Shown here in pieces: positions 1 through 5,022 of a stretch of 7,727 nt of DNA. Below the pieces are notes generated by a model. That model saw only the letters and a list, made by a program, of their open reading frames with translations. It searched no databases and had not been told where the DNA came from. The stretch is taken from the NCBI GenBank assembly GCA_025453315.1, contig JALOQQ010000047.1, forward strand, positions 1 through 7,727, read 5' to 3'. How positions within the stretch are numbered: the first letter of the stretch is position 1; every line of letters starts with the position of its first letter. The DNA comes from Planctomycetota bacterium (GTDB taxonomy: Bacteria > Patescibacteriota > Patescibacteriia > Patescibacteriales > UBA12465). Made by a program: the position numbers and the translations under genes.

Positions 1-84
1 TTAAATTAATTTAGTTATACAATTTATATTATCTTTACTGTTTTTACTACTCTAAAAATCAATATTCTATTTTAATGAACAAAC

Positions 85-242
85 AAAAAAGTCGATTCTT
101 TTGAATCGACTTTTGTCTATATTTTAATTTATTTTTCGTCGTTTAGTACTACTCCATGATTAAAATACAAGCAAAAGCCGGTTCTTAAAAAACCAGAAGT
201 AGCTAAAATATAATTTTCCTGCTTGTATTCTCATAAATTTAT
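85..242 (-). ncRNA. Candidate structured small RNA, family unknown
   Basis: A complete small transcription unit reads leftward. It has a near-perfect sigma70-type promoter (see 249-277), an expected 5' end near 242, and an intrinsic terminator ending near 85, giving about 158 nt. The RNA can fold. AATACAAGCA at 164-173 pairs perfectly over 10 bp with 220-229. Inside that stem are two hairpins: AAAAT/ATTTT near 205-217, and CTGGTT/AACCGG near 178-196 with one G-U pair. A weak outer stem pairs 233-239 with 126-132. I do not recognise the family. It lacks the SRP RNA apical motif and is too short for tmRNA or RNase P RNA. The closing stem, bubble and apical arm are loosely 6S-like in size and plan, but that is only a guess. 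A 24-codon ORF (234 to 160, minus) starts about 8 nt from the predicted 5' end and could be a leader or small hydrophobic peptide. Confidence 0.55.
87..114 (-). terminator. Intrinsic terminator of the small RNA, usable both ways
   Basis: A perfect 12-bp inverted repeat (87-98 with 103-114) encloses a TTTT/AAAA loop. The core arm is GTCGATTC. Read on the minus strand, the stem runs into six T residues, then GTTTG, which is a classic rho-independent layout. On the plus strand only four T residues follow, so it is better matched to leftward transcription. It could also stop rightward transcription entering from beyond the left edge. Confidence 0.85.
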
Positions 243-248
243 ATATTA

Positions 249-277
249 ATATTAGCTAATTTAAAAAATTTTGTCAA
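249..277 (-). promoter_or_regulatory. Strong sigma70-type promoter for the small RNA
   Basis: On the minus strand TTGACA (272-277) is separated by exactly 17 bp from TAATAT (249-254), close to consensus. The predicted start is near 242. It drives the small RNA unit at 85-242. Its -35 box overlaps the -35 box of the rightward promoter at 271-300 by five bases, so polymerase probably cannot occupy both at once. Confidence 0.75.
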
Positions 278-300
278 TCCGAAAAACGATGTGATATAAT
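271..300 (+). promoter_or_regulatory. Sigma70-type promoter of the methyltransferase gene
   Basis: TTGTCA (271-276), an 18-bp spacer, then TATAAT (295-300) preceded by TG at 292-293, which makes an extended -10. The predicted start is about 307, giving a leader of roughly 24 nt before the ATG at 331. The leader has no Shine-Dalgarno-like sequence. The -35 box is shared, in opposite orientation, with the leftward small RNA promoter. Confidence 0.75.
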
Positions 301-330
301 ATTAATGAATATTATTTACTAACCCAAAGT

Positions 331-1119
331 ATGGAATTAATTACTAGCACTCAAAATCCGAAAATAAAAGAATTAATACATCTTCAAAAATCTGCTCAAA
401 GAAAAGAAAAAAACTTGGTTGTCGTAGAGGGCAAAAGAGAAATAAACGAAGCCTTACGACACGGATTTGCTCTATCTTCTTTATTTTGTTGTCCAGAGTT
501 AATAAAAGAAAAGAGTCTTGATTTTCCAGAAGTAAACAAGATTGCCATAACTAAGTCTGTTTTTACTAAAATAACTTATAAAGAAAATCCTGATGGTTAC
601 TTAGCAATTTTTATTGGCAAACATCTAACACTAGATGATATAAAATTAAGTAGCAATCCACTTGTTATTATTTTGGAAAATGTTGAGAAGCCGGGTAATC
701 TTGGAGCTATTTTAAGAACCGCAAAAGCTACTGGAGTAGATGCCATAATTATTAACCAACCCCAAACCGATATTTATAACCCCAATGTTATTAGAGCTAG
801 TATGGGTCATATATTTAGCCAACAGGTTGTAGTTGCAACCATAAAAGAAACTAAAACTTGGTTAGAAAAAAATAAAATTATTTCTTTGGCGGCAGCTACA
901 GGTGGTAAAAAAACAATTTTTGAAGCCGATTTGCAAAAACCTTGTGCCATTATCATGGGAACAGAAGCTTTTGGTTTAAGTGATGATTGGTTAAAACTTA
1001 GTGATGACCGTATTAAAATACCTATGAAACCAGAAATTGATTCACTAAATGTTTCGGTAAGTACCGCCGTTATTATTTATGAGGCCTTGCGCCAAAGAGG
1101 AAAAACAAAATTACGTTGA
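331..1119 (+). CDS. SpoU/TrmH-family RNA 2'-O-ribose methyltransferase
   Basis: Predicted cytosolic SPOUT-class enzyme that transfers a methyl group from S-adenosylmethionine to the 2'-OH of a ribose in rRNA or tRNA. Residues 1-80 resemble the SpoU substrate-binding domain (start MELITSTQNPKIKEL, then VVVEGKREI at 30-38). Residues 110-262 carry the three knot motifs. Motif 1 is NVEKPGNLGAILRTA at 117-131, with N123 and the likely catalytic R129. Motif 2 is IIMGTEAFGLS at 207-217. Motif 3 is IKIPMKPEIDSLNVSVS at 228-244. At 262 residues it matches RlmB/TsnR-like members. The exact target nucleotide cannot be read from sequence, so no symbol is given. The ATG at 331 suits the promoter at 271-300 and the domain start; there is no Shine-Dalgarno. 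It stops at TGA, supporting the standard code. It lies just upstream of a tRNA cluster. Confidence 0.93.
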   Translation: MELITSTQNPKIKELIHLQKSAQRKEKNLVVVEGKREINEALRHGFALSSLFCCPELIKEKSLDFPEVNKIAITKSVFTKITYKENPDGYLAIFIGKHLTLDDIKLSSNPLVIILENVEKPGNLGAILRTAKATGVDAIIINQPQTDIYNPNVIRASMGHIFSQQVVVATIKETKTWLEKNKIISLAAATGGKKTIFEADLQKPCAIIMGTEAFGLSDDWLKLSDDRIKIPMKPEIDSLNVSVSTAVIIYEALRQRGKTKLR

Positions 1120-1144
1120 CTTTTATCCTTTGCTTTGATAAATT
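1116..1144 (+). promoter_or_regulatory. Possible promoter of the tRNA-Arg transcript
   Basis: TTGACT (1116-1121) overlaps the methyltransferase stop codon. It is followed after 17 bp by TAAATT (1139-1144), a 4/6 match to the -10 consensus. It would start transcription near 1151, about 55 nt before tRNA-Arg. The -10 box is weak, so the tRNA could instead be read from the methyltransferase promoter. Confidence 0.35.
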
Positions 1145-1205
1145 TAAGGTTATTGTTTTACTATTAAATAACTTAGTTATTCAACAAGATAAAACAAACA
1201 ATTAA

Positions 1206-1277
1206 GCACTCATAGTTCAATGGATAGAACACCAGCCTTCTAAGCTGGTTATGGGGGTTCGATTCCCTCTGGGTGCA
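1206..1277 (+). tRNA. tRNA-Arg (anticodon TCT)
   Basis: Full cloverleaf of 72 nt. The acceptor GCACTCA pairs with TGGGTGC (one G-U), followed by discriminator A1277. The D arm is GTTC/GAAC. The anticodon stem CCAGC/GCTGG holds the loop CTTCTAA, giving anticodon TCT, which decodes AGA/AGG. The variable loop is short. The T arm is GGGGG/CCCTC with loop TTCGATT. The 3' CCA is not encoded (CAG follows the discriminator), so it must be added by a CCA-adding enzyme. AGA is the common arginine codon in nearby genes, which fits. Confidence 0.97.
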
Positions 1278-1307
1278 CAGAATTATTTATAAAATAATTA
1301 CAAAAAT

Positions 1308-1448
1308 ATGGTTACAAAGAAAACCACAGTGAAAACAGTTGCTAAAAAGAAGGCTGCCCCAAAAACAAAAACAGCTCAAGTTAAAAAGATTGCTTCTTGG
1401 TTGGGTTGTGATTGTAATTGTTGCGGTCATAAGTGTAACGACAAATAA
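1308..1448 (+). CDS. 46-residue basic protein with C-terminal cysteine cluster
   Basis: I do not recognise a family. The protein starts MVTKKTTVKTVAKKKAAPKT. Residues 1-27 are a lysine/alanine/threonine-rich tail without acidic residues, like histone H1 tails or ribosomal protein extensions. A short hydrophobic bridge (IASWLG, 28-33) follows. The end packs five cysteines and a histidine into ten residues (CDCNCCGHKC, 34-43: C34, C36, C38, C39, C43, H41). The tail would suit nucleic-acid binding and the cysteines metal binding (zinc, copper or iron) or redox chemistry; both are inference. It sits between tRNA-Arg (31 bp upstream) and tRNA-His (77 bp downstream). No terminator separates it from tRNA-Arg, so it may be co-transcribed with the tRNAs. 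No Shine-Dalgarno precedes the ATG, as for most genes here. The biased composition and clean stop argue that it is real. Confidence 0.65.
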   Translation: MVTKKTTVKTVAKKKAAPKTKTAQVKKIASWLGCDCNCCGHKCNDK

Positions 1449-1469
1449 ATTTTAGAATAAAAGTTTAGT

Positions 1470-1504
1470 TAATCTTTATTAACCTTCTTAGTTAATAAAG
1501 ATTA
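1470..1504. repeat. 14-bp AT-rich perfect inverted repeat
   Basis: TAATCTTTATTAAC (1470-1483) is repeated in inverse at 1491-1504 around a 7-nt loop (CTTCTTA). It lies between the cysteine-cluster gene and tRNA-His. The stem has only two G-C pairs and no T run follows on the plus strand, so it is not a textbook terminator. It could be a weak terminator, an RNA-processing signal separating mRNA from tRNA, or a protein site. Confidence 0.6.
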
Positions 1505-1525
1505 TTATGCTTTAAAGCTAATTAT

Positions 1526-1600
1526 GGTGCCCATGGTTTAGTGGTAGAACGACGGGTTGTGGTCCCGTTAGCGAGGGTTCAATTCCCTCTGGGCACCCCA
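1526..1600 (+). tRNA. tRNA-His (anticodon GTG)
   Basis: Cloverleaf with the histidine-specific extra G at position -1 (1526) facing discriminator C73 (1597). The acceptor is GTGCCCA with TGGGCAC. The D arm is GTT...AAC. The anticodon stem ACGGG/CCCGT encloses loop TTGTGGT, giving anticodon GTG. The T arm is AGGG/CCCT with TTCAATT. The 3' CCA is encoded at 1598-1600, unlike the neighbouring tRNA-Arg. A terminator-like hairpin follows within 6 bp. Confidence 0.97.
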
Positions 1601-1605
1601 ATAAT

Positions 1606-1631
1606 AAAACACCTCCGATTGGGGGTATTTT
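1606..1631 (+). terminator. Intrinsic terminator after tRNA-His
   Basis: Arms 1606-1616 (AAAACACCTCC) and 1621-1631 (GGGGGTATTTT) pair over 11 positions with one mismatch and one G-T. They enclose a GATT loop, and the 3' arm ends in a T run. It probably ends the tRNA-Arg / mini-protein / tRNA-His transcript. The -10 box of the next gene overlaps its end. Confidence 0.7.
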
Positions 1632-1632
1632 A

Positions 1633-1641
1633 TGTTATAAT
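1633..1641 (+). promoter_or_regulatory. Extended -10 promoter (TGTTATAAT) of the membrane protein gene
   Basis: TG at 1633-1634, one base, then a perfect TATAAT at 1636-1641. No convincing -35 box lies 16-18 bp upstream, where terminator sequence sits, so this would be an extended -10 promoter. The predicted start is near 1648, about 25 nt before the ATG at 1673. The same nine bases recur at 5023-5031. Confidence 0.6.
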
Positions 1642-1672
1642 AGAGTTATAACAAAACTATAATTATAAAACT

Positions 1673-2131
1673 ATGAACAAAAAATTTATTCTATCCGTCT
1701 TAAATATCTTAACCCTCTGTATTGTTATTGGCGCTGTTAGTATATTTTTTGTTGATAATGCCAAATGGATGGGATTTGTTTTAATTATTCTTGCACTGCT
1801 TTGTGTTATCTCTCTTATTCCCTTTAAAATAAACCTAAAATCAATTTTACCGGACATCTTCTTTGGTTTGATAGATAATGGTATTTTGGCCATTCTTGCT
1901 ATTTTTGGTGCTCACTTTGCTGGAGTAGCTGGAGCAATTATTGGTGGCGTAGTTGGCAATGCCATAACCGATGGTATCGCCGGAATATTTGAGGGACAAA
2001 TGGCAGAGAAATTAAGATCTAAATTTATCCCGGAAGAAAGAACTATGCTTAAATCAGCTGTTGGTAAAATGGCTGGCTGTCTCTTGGGCGCAGGCGTTGT
2101 TTTAATAGTTGCTAATTTTATGAAATTTTAA
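1673..2131 (+). CDS. Small glycine-rich integral membrane protein, unknown function
   Basis: I cannot assign a named family. The 152 residues contain about four or five hydrophobic segments: roughly 5-26, 32-50, 63-80, 84-98 and 132-149. Residues 61-108 look the most constrained. The pattern is DIFFGLIDNGILAI (61-74), then a glycine/alanine-rich stretch AGVAGAIIGGVVGNAITDGI (83-102) and FEGQ (106-109). Acidic D69 and D100 sit within or beside membrane segments, next to tightly packed small residues. That is a layout seen in some transporters and channels, but it does not prove transport. A basic and acidic loop (110-128) probably lies in the cytosol. There is no cleavable signal peptide motif; segment 1 probably stays as an anchor. 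The ATG at 1673 follows an extended -10 promoter by about 32 bp. The UVR-motif gene begins 37 bp downstream and may be co-transcribed. Confidence 0.8.
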   Translation: MNKKFILSVLNILTLCIVIGAVSIFFVDNAKWMGFVLIILALLCVISLIPFKINLKSILPDIFFGLIDNGILAILAIFGAHFAGVAGAIIGGVVGNAITDGIAGIFEGQMAEKLRSKFIPEERTMLKSAVGKMAGCLLGAGVVLIVANFMKF

Positions 2132-2168
2132 TTGGTATTTTAATTATTAATCTAAATAGCTTATTTAT

Positions 2169-3143
2169 ATGAATTTCGAAAATCAAAAAGGCTTAAGCAT
2201 AGAAGATGTTAAAAAAGAGGAAAGTATAAAAAATCTGAATAATTTAATGAGTAAGGCTGTTGATGATGAAAACTATGAAGAAGCGGCTGTTTTAAGGGAT
2301 AAAATTGATTTAATAAAAAAAGGCGGAGAAATTGTTGAAAATGAAAATGATAAAGACAAACAAGAAGAACCTCAAAAAATGAATAAATCTCTTCAAGAAA
2401 TAATGGCAAATAATAAAAACGAATATATTGAATTAATAAAAGAAGCTATTAACGAAGCTATTTTAAATAATGAATACGAGCTAATCGATGTTTATAATAA
2501 AAAAATTGAAGATATTAAAAGTGGCGAAGAGAAATTAATGGGTGAAAGAGTTGATGTTGTTCATGAACCTGGCAAGGGAATAATAGGGGGAGAGAGTAAA
2601 TATAGTAGAGCAAATGATTATTTAAGAGAAAAGGTTATTGCCAACTATATGAAGGGAGAAAATATTGTAAAAGAATCATCTTTGACTGAATTTTTTGACG
2701 GTGACGAAAGATTCGTTCTAGATACCGATAGTCGCATGAACAGAAACATACCCGATATTATTAAACAAAAGCTAAGAGAGATTGGAAATGATAAAGAAAA
2801 AAGAATTGACCTACTTTTAGATTTATATAAAAAGAGAGCAGATGCTGAGAATTTGGTTTTATTAACAGGTGATAAGCTAAATAGTATTTGGCAGCCATAT
2901 CGCCATGAAAATAAATTATATGGCCAGGAATATCAAGAATATAAAACTCATTATAATAAGGGTGAGCTTACATATAGTTTTACGGGAGAACAACTTAATG
3001 AACTTAATAAAGTACCCGAAGTCTTGGCTGGACCATTAGAATTTTGGCAATCATCTTATGATAGAGCCAGAATAATGCTAGACAATGTTAATAAAGCAAT
3101 AGAAGAAATAGAAAAAAGTCCAAGTAACGACAAGAGTATTTAA
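2169..3143 (+). CDS. UVR-motif protein with unknown C-terminal region
   Basis: A soluble, highly charged 324-residue protein. Residues 22-51 match the UVR (UvrB/UvrC) motif: LMSKAVDDENYEEAAVLRDK, with the hallmark E-AA-LRDKI helix-turn-helix seen in UvrB, UvrC and McsA, where it mediates protein-protein contacts. Residues 86-118 look like a degenerate second copy (NEYE...NKKIEDIKSG). An acidic/lysine-rich linker lies between (54-72). Residues 140-315 are predicted mostly helical. They contain YSRANDYLREKVI (145-157), FFDGDERFVLDTDSR (175-189) and WQPYRHENKLYGQEYQEY (241-258), none of which I can assign. A role in DNA repair is therefore not established; the UVR motif may simply bind a partner. 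No Shine-Dalgarno precedes the ATG. A bidirectional terminator follows. Its codon use resembles its neighbours. Confidence 0.85.
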   Translation: MNFENQKGLSIEDVKKEESIKNLNNLMSKAVDDENYEEAAVLRDKIDLIKKGGEIVENENDKDKQEEPQKMNKSLQEIMANNKNEYIELIKEAINEAILNNEYELIDVYNKKIEDIKSGEEKLMGERVDVVHEPGKGIIGGESKYSRANDYLREKVIANYMKGENIVKESSLTEFFDGDERFVLDTDSRMNRNIPDIIKQKLREIGNDKEKRIDLLLDLYKKRADAENLVLLTGDKLNSIWQPYRHENKLYGQEYQEYKTHYNKGELTYSFTGEQLNELNKVPEVLAGPLEFWQSSYDRARIMLDNVNKAIEEIEKSPSNDKSI

Positions 3144-3225
3144 AAATTATTTTTGTTTTTATTAATCAAAAAAACATTTCCTCAAAAAAATTGACTCACT
3201 TTTATAATTAGCTGTTCTAAGTATA

Positions 3226-3252
3226 CAAAAAGAGCTTTAACGGCTCTTTTTG
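3226..3252. terminator. Bidirectional intrinsic terminator between convergent genes
   Basis: A 10-bp stem, CAAAAAGAGC (3226-3235) with GCTCTTTTTG (3243-3252), encloses a 7-nt loop, and T-rich sequence follows in both directions. It lies between the UVR-motif gene (ending 3143) and the leftward TrmB-type gene (ending 3308), so it can serve both. Confidence 0.85.
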
Positions 3253-3307
3253 TTTTGTGTAAATGTAAAAACATGATTTGCTAATTAAAGTCAGTAAATC
3301 TGGTCTA

Positions 3308-4051
3308 CTAATCTTTACAATGATCATAAAAAAACTGAAACCAAGTGCGATAACAATCGGCTAATTCTTGATTAACAATAACCGCAATTGTTCCTTCACC
3401 CGAAACATCTTTTATTCTTAAGCCCGAGAAAGTGACAATATGATCACCAAAAATTGCGATACCACCAGTAGTTGAATATTTTGGTGGAAAAAATTTATAT
3501 TCCTTGCCAAGATGTTGGAGAATGTCAGTTGCCTTATCTCTTACTTCAGCATCAAAAATATGATGAAATTTTATTTTCTTCTTTTTAGCTTCTTTTAAAA
3601 AGTAGGTCATAAACTCACTAATTTTTTTATCAAACCAACCACCCTTGCCACCAATAAAATACAAATCTTTACCAACCTTTAAAGCGTCTCTCAAATAATT
3701 TTTAATTCCCTCGGTGCCCTTGTAGATGTAAACCATTTCTTTGCTGGAATTTTTTTTATATTTTTCGGTGAGTTCTGGTAAAACATTTAAAAGTCTAGCT
3801 TCTTTTTCTCTAATTAGTTCTAAAAGTTTGGCCGGCTCTACGGCTGAATATTTATTTTCTTTGCCACCGGCGATTTGATAAACTAAACCTTTATGCAAAA
3901 GTCTAGGAATGGCATCATAAATGTTTCTTTTATCTACTTTAATATCAATAGCAATGCCGGGGACAGACGCTTCTCTATTATTAATTAAAAACTCATAAAT
4001 TTTAGCTTCATTGGGTGATAAACCCAACTCCTCAAAAACTTCTCGATACAT
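3308..4051 (-). CDS. TrmB-family transcriptional regulator
   Basis: DNA-binding regulator of the TrmB type, known in archaea as a sugar-responsive regulator and common in Patescibacteria-like genomes. Residues 9-57 form the winged-helix domain: LGLSPNEAKIYEFLI (9-23), then VDKRNIYDAIPRLLHKGLV (39-57) as recognition helix and wing. Residues 74-98 (ELIREKEARLLNVLPEL within them) are a likely helical dimerisation linker. Residues 104-247 resemble the TrmB C-terminal effector domain, with YIYKGTEGI (108-116), YFIGGKGG (131-138), a basic KKKK stretch (156-159), and GGIAIFGDHIVTF (196-208). The effector is unknown. The length of 247 is normal. It is divergent from the orphan gene at 4179 across a 127-bp region with inverted repeats, so autoregulation and control of that neighbour are plausible. 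No Shine-Dalgarno precedes its ATG. Confidence 0.9.
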   Translation of the reverse strand: MYREVFEELGLSPNEAKIYEFLINNREASVPGIAIDIKVDKRNIYDAIPRLLHKGLVYQIAGGKENKYSAVEPAKLLELIREKEARLLNVLPELTEKYKKNSSKEMVYIYKGTEGIKNYLRDALKVGKDLYFIGGKGGWFDKKISEFMTYFLKEAKKKKIKFHHIFDAEVRDKATDILQHLGKEYKFFPPKYSTTGGIAIFGDHIVTFSGLRIKDVSGEGTIAVIVNQELADCYRTWFQFFYDHCKD

Positions 4052-4069
4052 AAATAATTATTTTTAACC

Positions 4070-4104
4070 GACAAGGCCCCTTGTCAGTGGTGGTGTTTGC
4101 CACT
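4070..4104. promoter_or_regulatory. Two adjacent inverted repeats, candidate operator or leader hairpins
   Basis: GACAAGG (4070-4076) and CCTTGTC (4079-4085) form a 7-bp inverted repeat with a 2-bp centre. Immediately beside it, AGTGG (4086-4090) and CCACT (4100-4104) form a second. This block is unusually GC-rich for the region. It lies just downstream of the predicted start (about 4106) of the leftward TrmB-type gene and upstream of the orphan gene's TATAAT boxes. A repressor bound here could control both. The same bases could instead form two hairpins in the 5' leader of the regulator mRNA. Confidence 0.5.
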
Positions 4105-4112
4105 CACTTAGA

Positions 4113-4141
4113 ATAATATAATATATAATTACATTAGTCAA
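4113..4141 (-). promoter_or_regulatory. Promoter of the TrmB-type regulator gene
   Basis: On the minus strand TTGACT (4136-4141) is followed after 17 bp by TATTAT (4113-4118). Both are 5/6 matches to consensus. The predicted start near 4106 gives a leader of about 55 nt before the ATG at 4051. Confidence 0.6.
4117..4129 (+). promoter_or_regulatory. Candidate -10 boxes for the orphan gene
   Basis: Two perfect TATAAT hexamers occur on the plus strand at 4117-4122 and 4124-4129, about 50-60 bp before the ATG at 4179. The only nearby -35-like box is TTGCCA at 4097-4102, with poor spacing to either (14 or 21 bp). Absence of a good -35 box would fit a regulated promoter. The very AT-rich context makes chance hexamers likely. 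Confidence 0.35.
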
Positions 4142-4168
4142 ATTGAACTTTAAAACTTAATAAAAAAC

Positions 4169-4173
4169 GGAGG
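4169..4173 (+). promoter_or_regulatory. Strong Shine-Dalgarno site (GGAGG)
   Basis: GGAGG ends 5 bp before the ATG at 4179, in the context CGGAGGATATTATG. It fixes the start of the 222-residue protein. No other well-supported gene in this window has a comparable ribosome-binding site, so efficient initiation seems specific to this gene. Confidence 0.85.
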
Positions 4174-4178
4174 ATATT

Positions 4179-4847
4179 ATGGAAACCTTTTCTTTAGAAT
4201 CTATTAATATTGTAAACGATTTAACAAAAACACTGAGTCGTGCTGGGTTTACTTTAGATGATGTAAAAAAAATGACAGAATATATTAGCACGAACAACGG
4301 AGCAGCTGATATTCGCAAAATTTTAAATAAAAAGGTTGTATTAAAGGATTTGGGGATGAAATATGGTCATGAACATTTCATAAATACTAATAGAGAGGAC
4401 TATTTAAAACATTTTTTAGCAACATTCGGCAGCAACTATTATGCCTATTGTAGCGAGAAAAATGGTATTGTGAGGTTGGATTTCGACAAAATATCTCTTC
4501 TTAGTGTAAAAAATGAGGATTGTATGAAAGTTATTGATTCGCTAAGTAAAAAAAGTCCTGGTATTAGCATGTTAAACTACATTGTTGAACATCCTGAAAT
4601 GAATTTTCCTGAAGAATGGGAGGAAAAAAGGTTGTTTTTTTTAGGTACTGTTGGCAAACAAACATGGAATGATACATTTGAATACACAATACCCTATTTA
4701 TATTGGGATAAAAAAAAATTGTGCTGGGAAAAACACGTAAAAAATTTCTATAGTCCATCTGGCATGTATCATACTTTTAATGGGGATGATTATTCTTGTG
4801 GACCGGAAAGAAATTATACCGACCATGCCCTAGTATTAAATGACTAA
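4179..4847 (+). CDS. Aromatic-rich orphan protein with strong ribosome-binding site
   Basis: I do not recognise a characterised family. The 222 residues fall into two parts. Residues 8-56 look helical (LTKTLSRAGFTLDDVKKMTEY, 16-36, in the style of a small protein-binding domain). Residues 130-222 are rich in Trp, Tyr, Phe and His and probably beta-structured: NYIVEHPEMNFPEEW (133-147), RLFFLGTVGKQTW (151-163), PYLYWDKKKLCWEKH (172-186) and a DHALVLND end (215-222). The HPE-x-x-PEEW then FF-GT then YLYWD pattern recalls, from memory only, the C-terminal part of short uncharacterised proteins repeated in Parcubacteria genomes. There is no signal peptide or membrane segment. It has its own GGAGG site, faces a TrmB-type regulator and is closed by a strong terminator, so it is a separately controlled single-gene unit. 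Six cysteines are scattered without a metal motif. Confidence 0.8.
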   Translation: METFSLESINIVNDLTKTLSRAGFTLDDVKKMTEYISTNNGAADIRKILNKKVVLKDLGMKYGHEHFINTNREDYLKHFLATFGSNYYAYCSEKNGIVRLDFDKISLLSVKNEDCMKVIDSLSKKSPGISMLNYIVEHPEMNFPEEWEEKRLFFLGTVGKQTWNDTFEYTIPYLYWDKKKLCWEKHVKNFYSPSGMYHTFNGDDYSCGPERNYTDHALVLND

Positions 4848-4853
4848 CACATT

Positions 4854-4882
4854 AAACCGCTAACAAAATTAGCGGTTTTTTT
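4854..4882 (+). terminator. Strong intrinsic terminator of the orphan gene
   Basis: A perfect 10-bp stem, AAACCGCTAA (4854-4863) with TTAGCGGTTT (4869-4878), encloses a CAAAA loop and is followed by TTTT. It starts 7 bp after the stop codon. The rest of the 4883-5022 gap shows only weak A/T-rich inverted repeats and no gene. Confidence 0.92.
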
Positions 4883-5022
4883 ATTTATTAAACATTCGGT
4901 ATCCTCTCAAAAAAGTTTACCAACTTTTACGGCCAATTAAACAAAAAATAACTCCTACAAACGATGTTGTTTTTGTTTTATTATTATAGAGATAATTTTA
5001 AAAAGATTTTTTATTATAAATT

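Noticed and set aside
85..242. SRP RNA, tmRNA or tracrRNA identity for the small RNA
   Set aside because: No SRP apical GGxxAGxAGC motif, too short for tmRNA and no tag/tRNA-like ends, and no cas genes or CRISPR repeats in the window.
1117..1119. TGA recoding (code 25, as in Gracilibacteria)
   Set aside because: The methyltransferase reaches its normal family C-terminus at this TGA, and no conserved glycine in any gene is encoded by TGA.
1663..1893. 76-residue minus-strand frame, and similar frames at 2209-2409, 4564-4758 and 5756-5968
   Set aside because: Each is antisense to a better-supported gene and shows no recognisable motif or promoter.
3191..3208. TTGACT and TATAAT before the 3226-3252 terminator
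   Set aside because: The spacing is only 6 bp, so they cannot form one promoter, and the product would be mostly the terminator hairpin.
4911..4978. Inverted repeats AAAAGTT/AACTTTT and AAACAAAAA/TTTTTGTTT
   Set aside because: Almost pure A/T arms, expected by chance at this composition; the strong terminator at 4854-4882 already ends the upstream gene.
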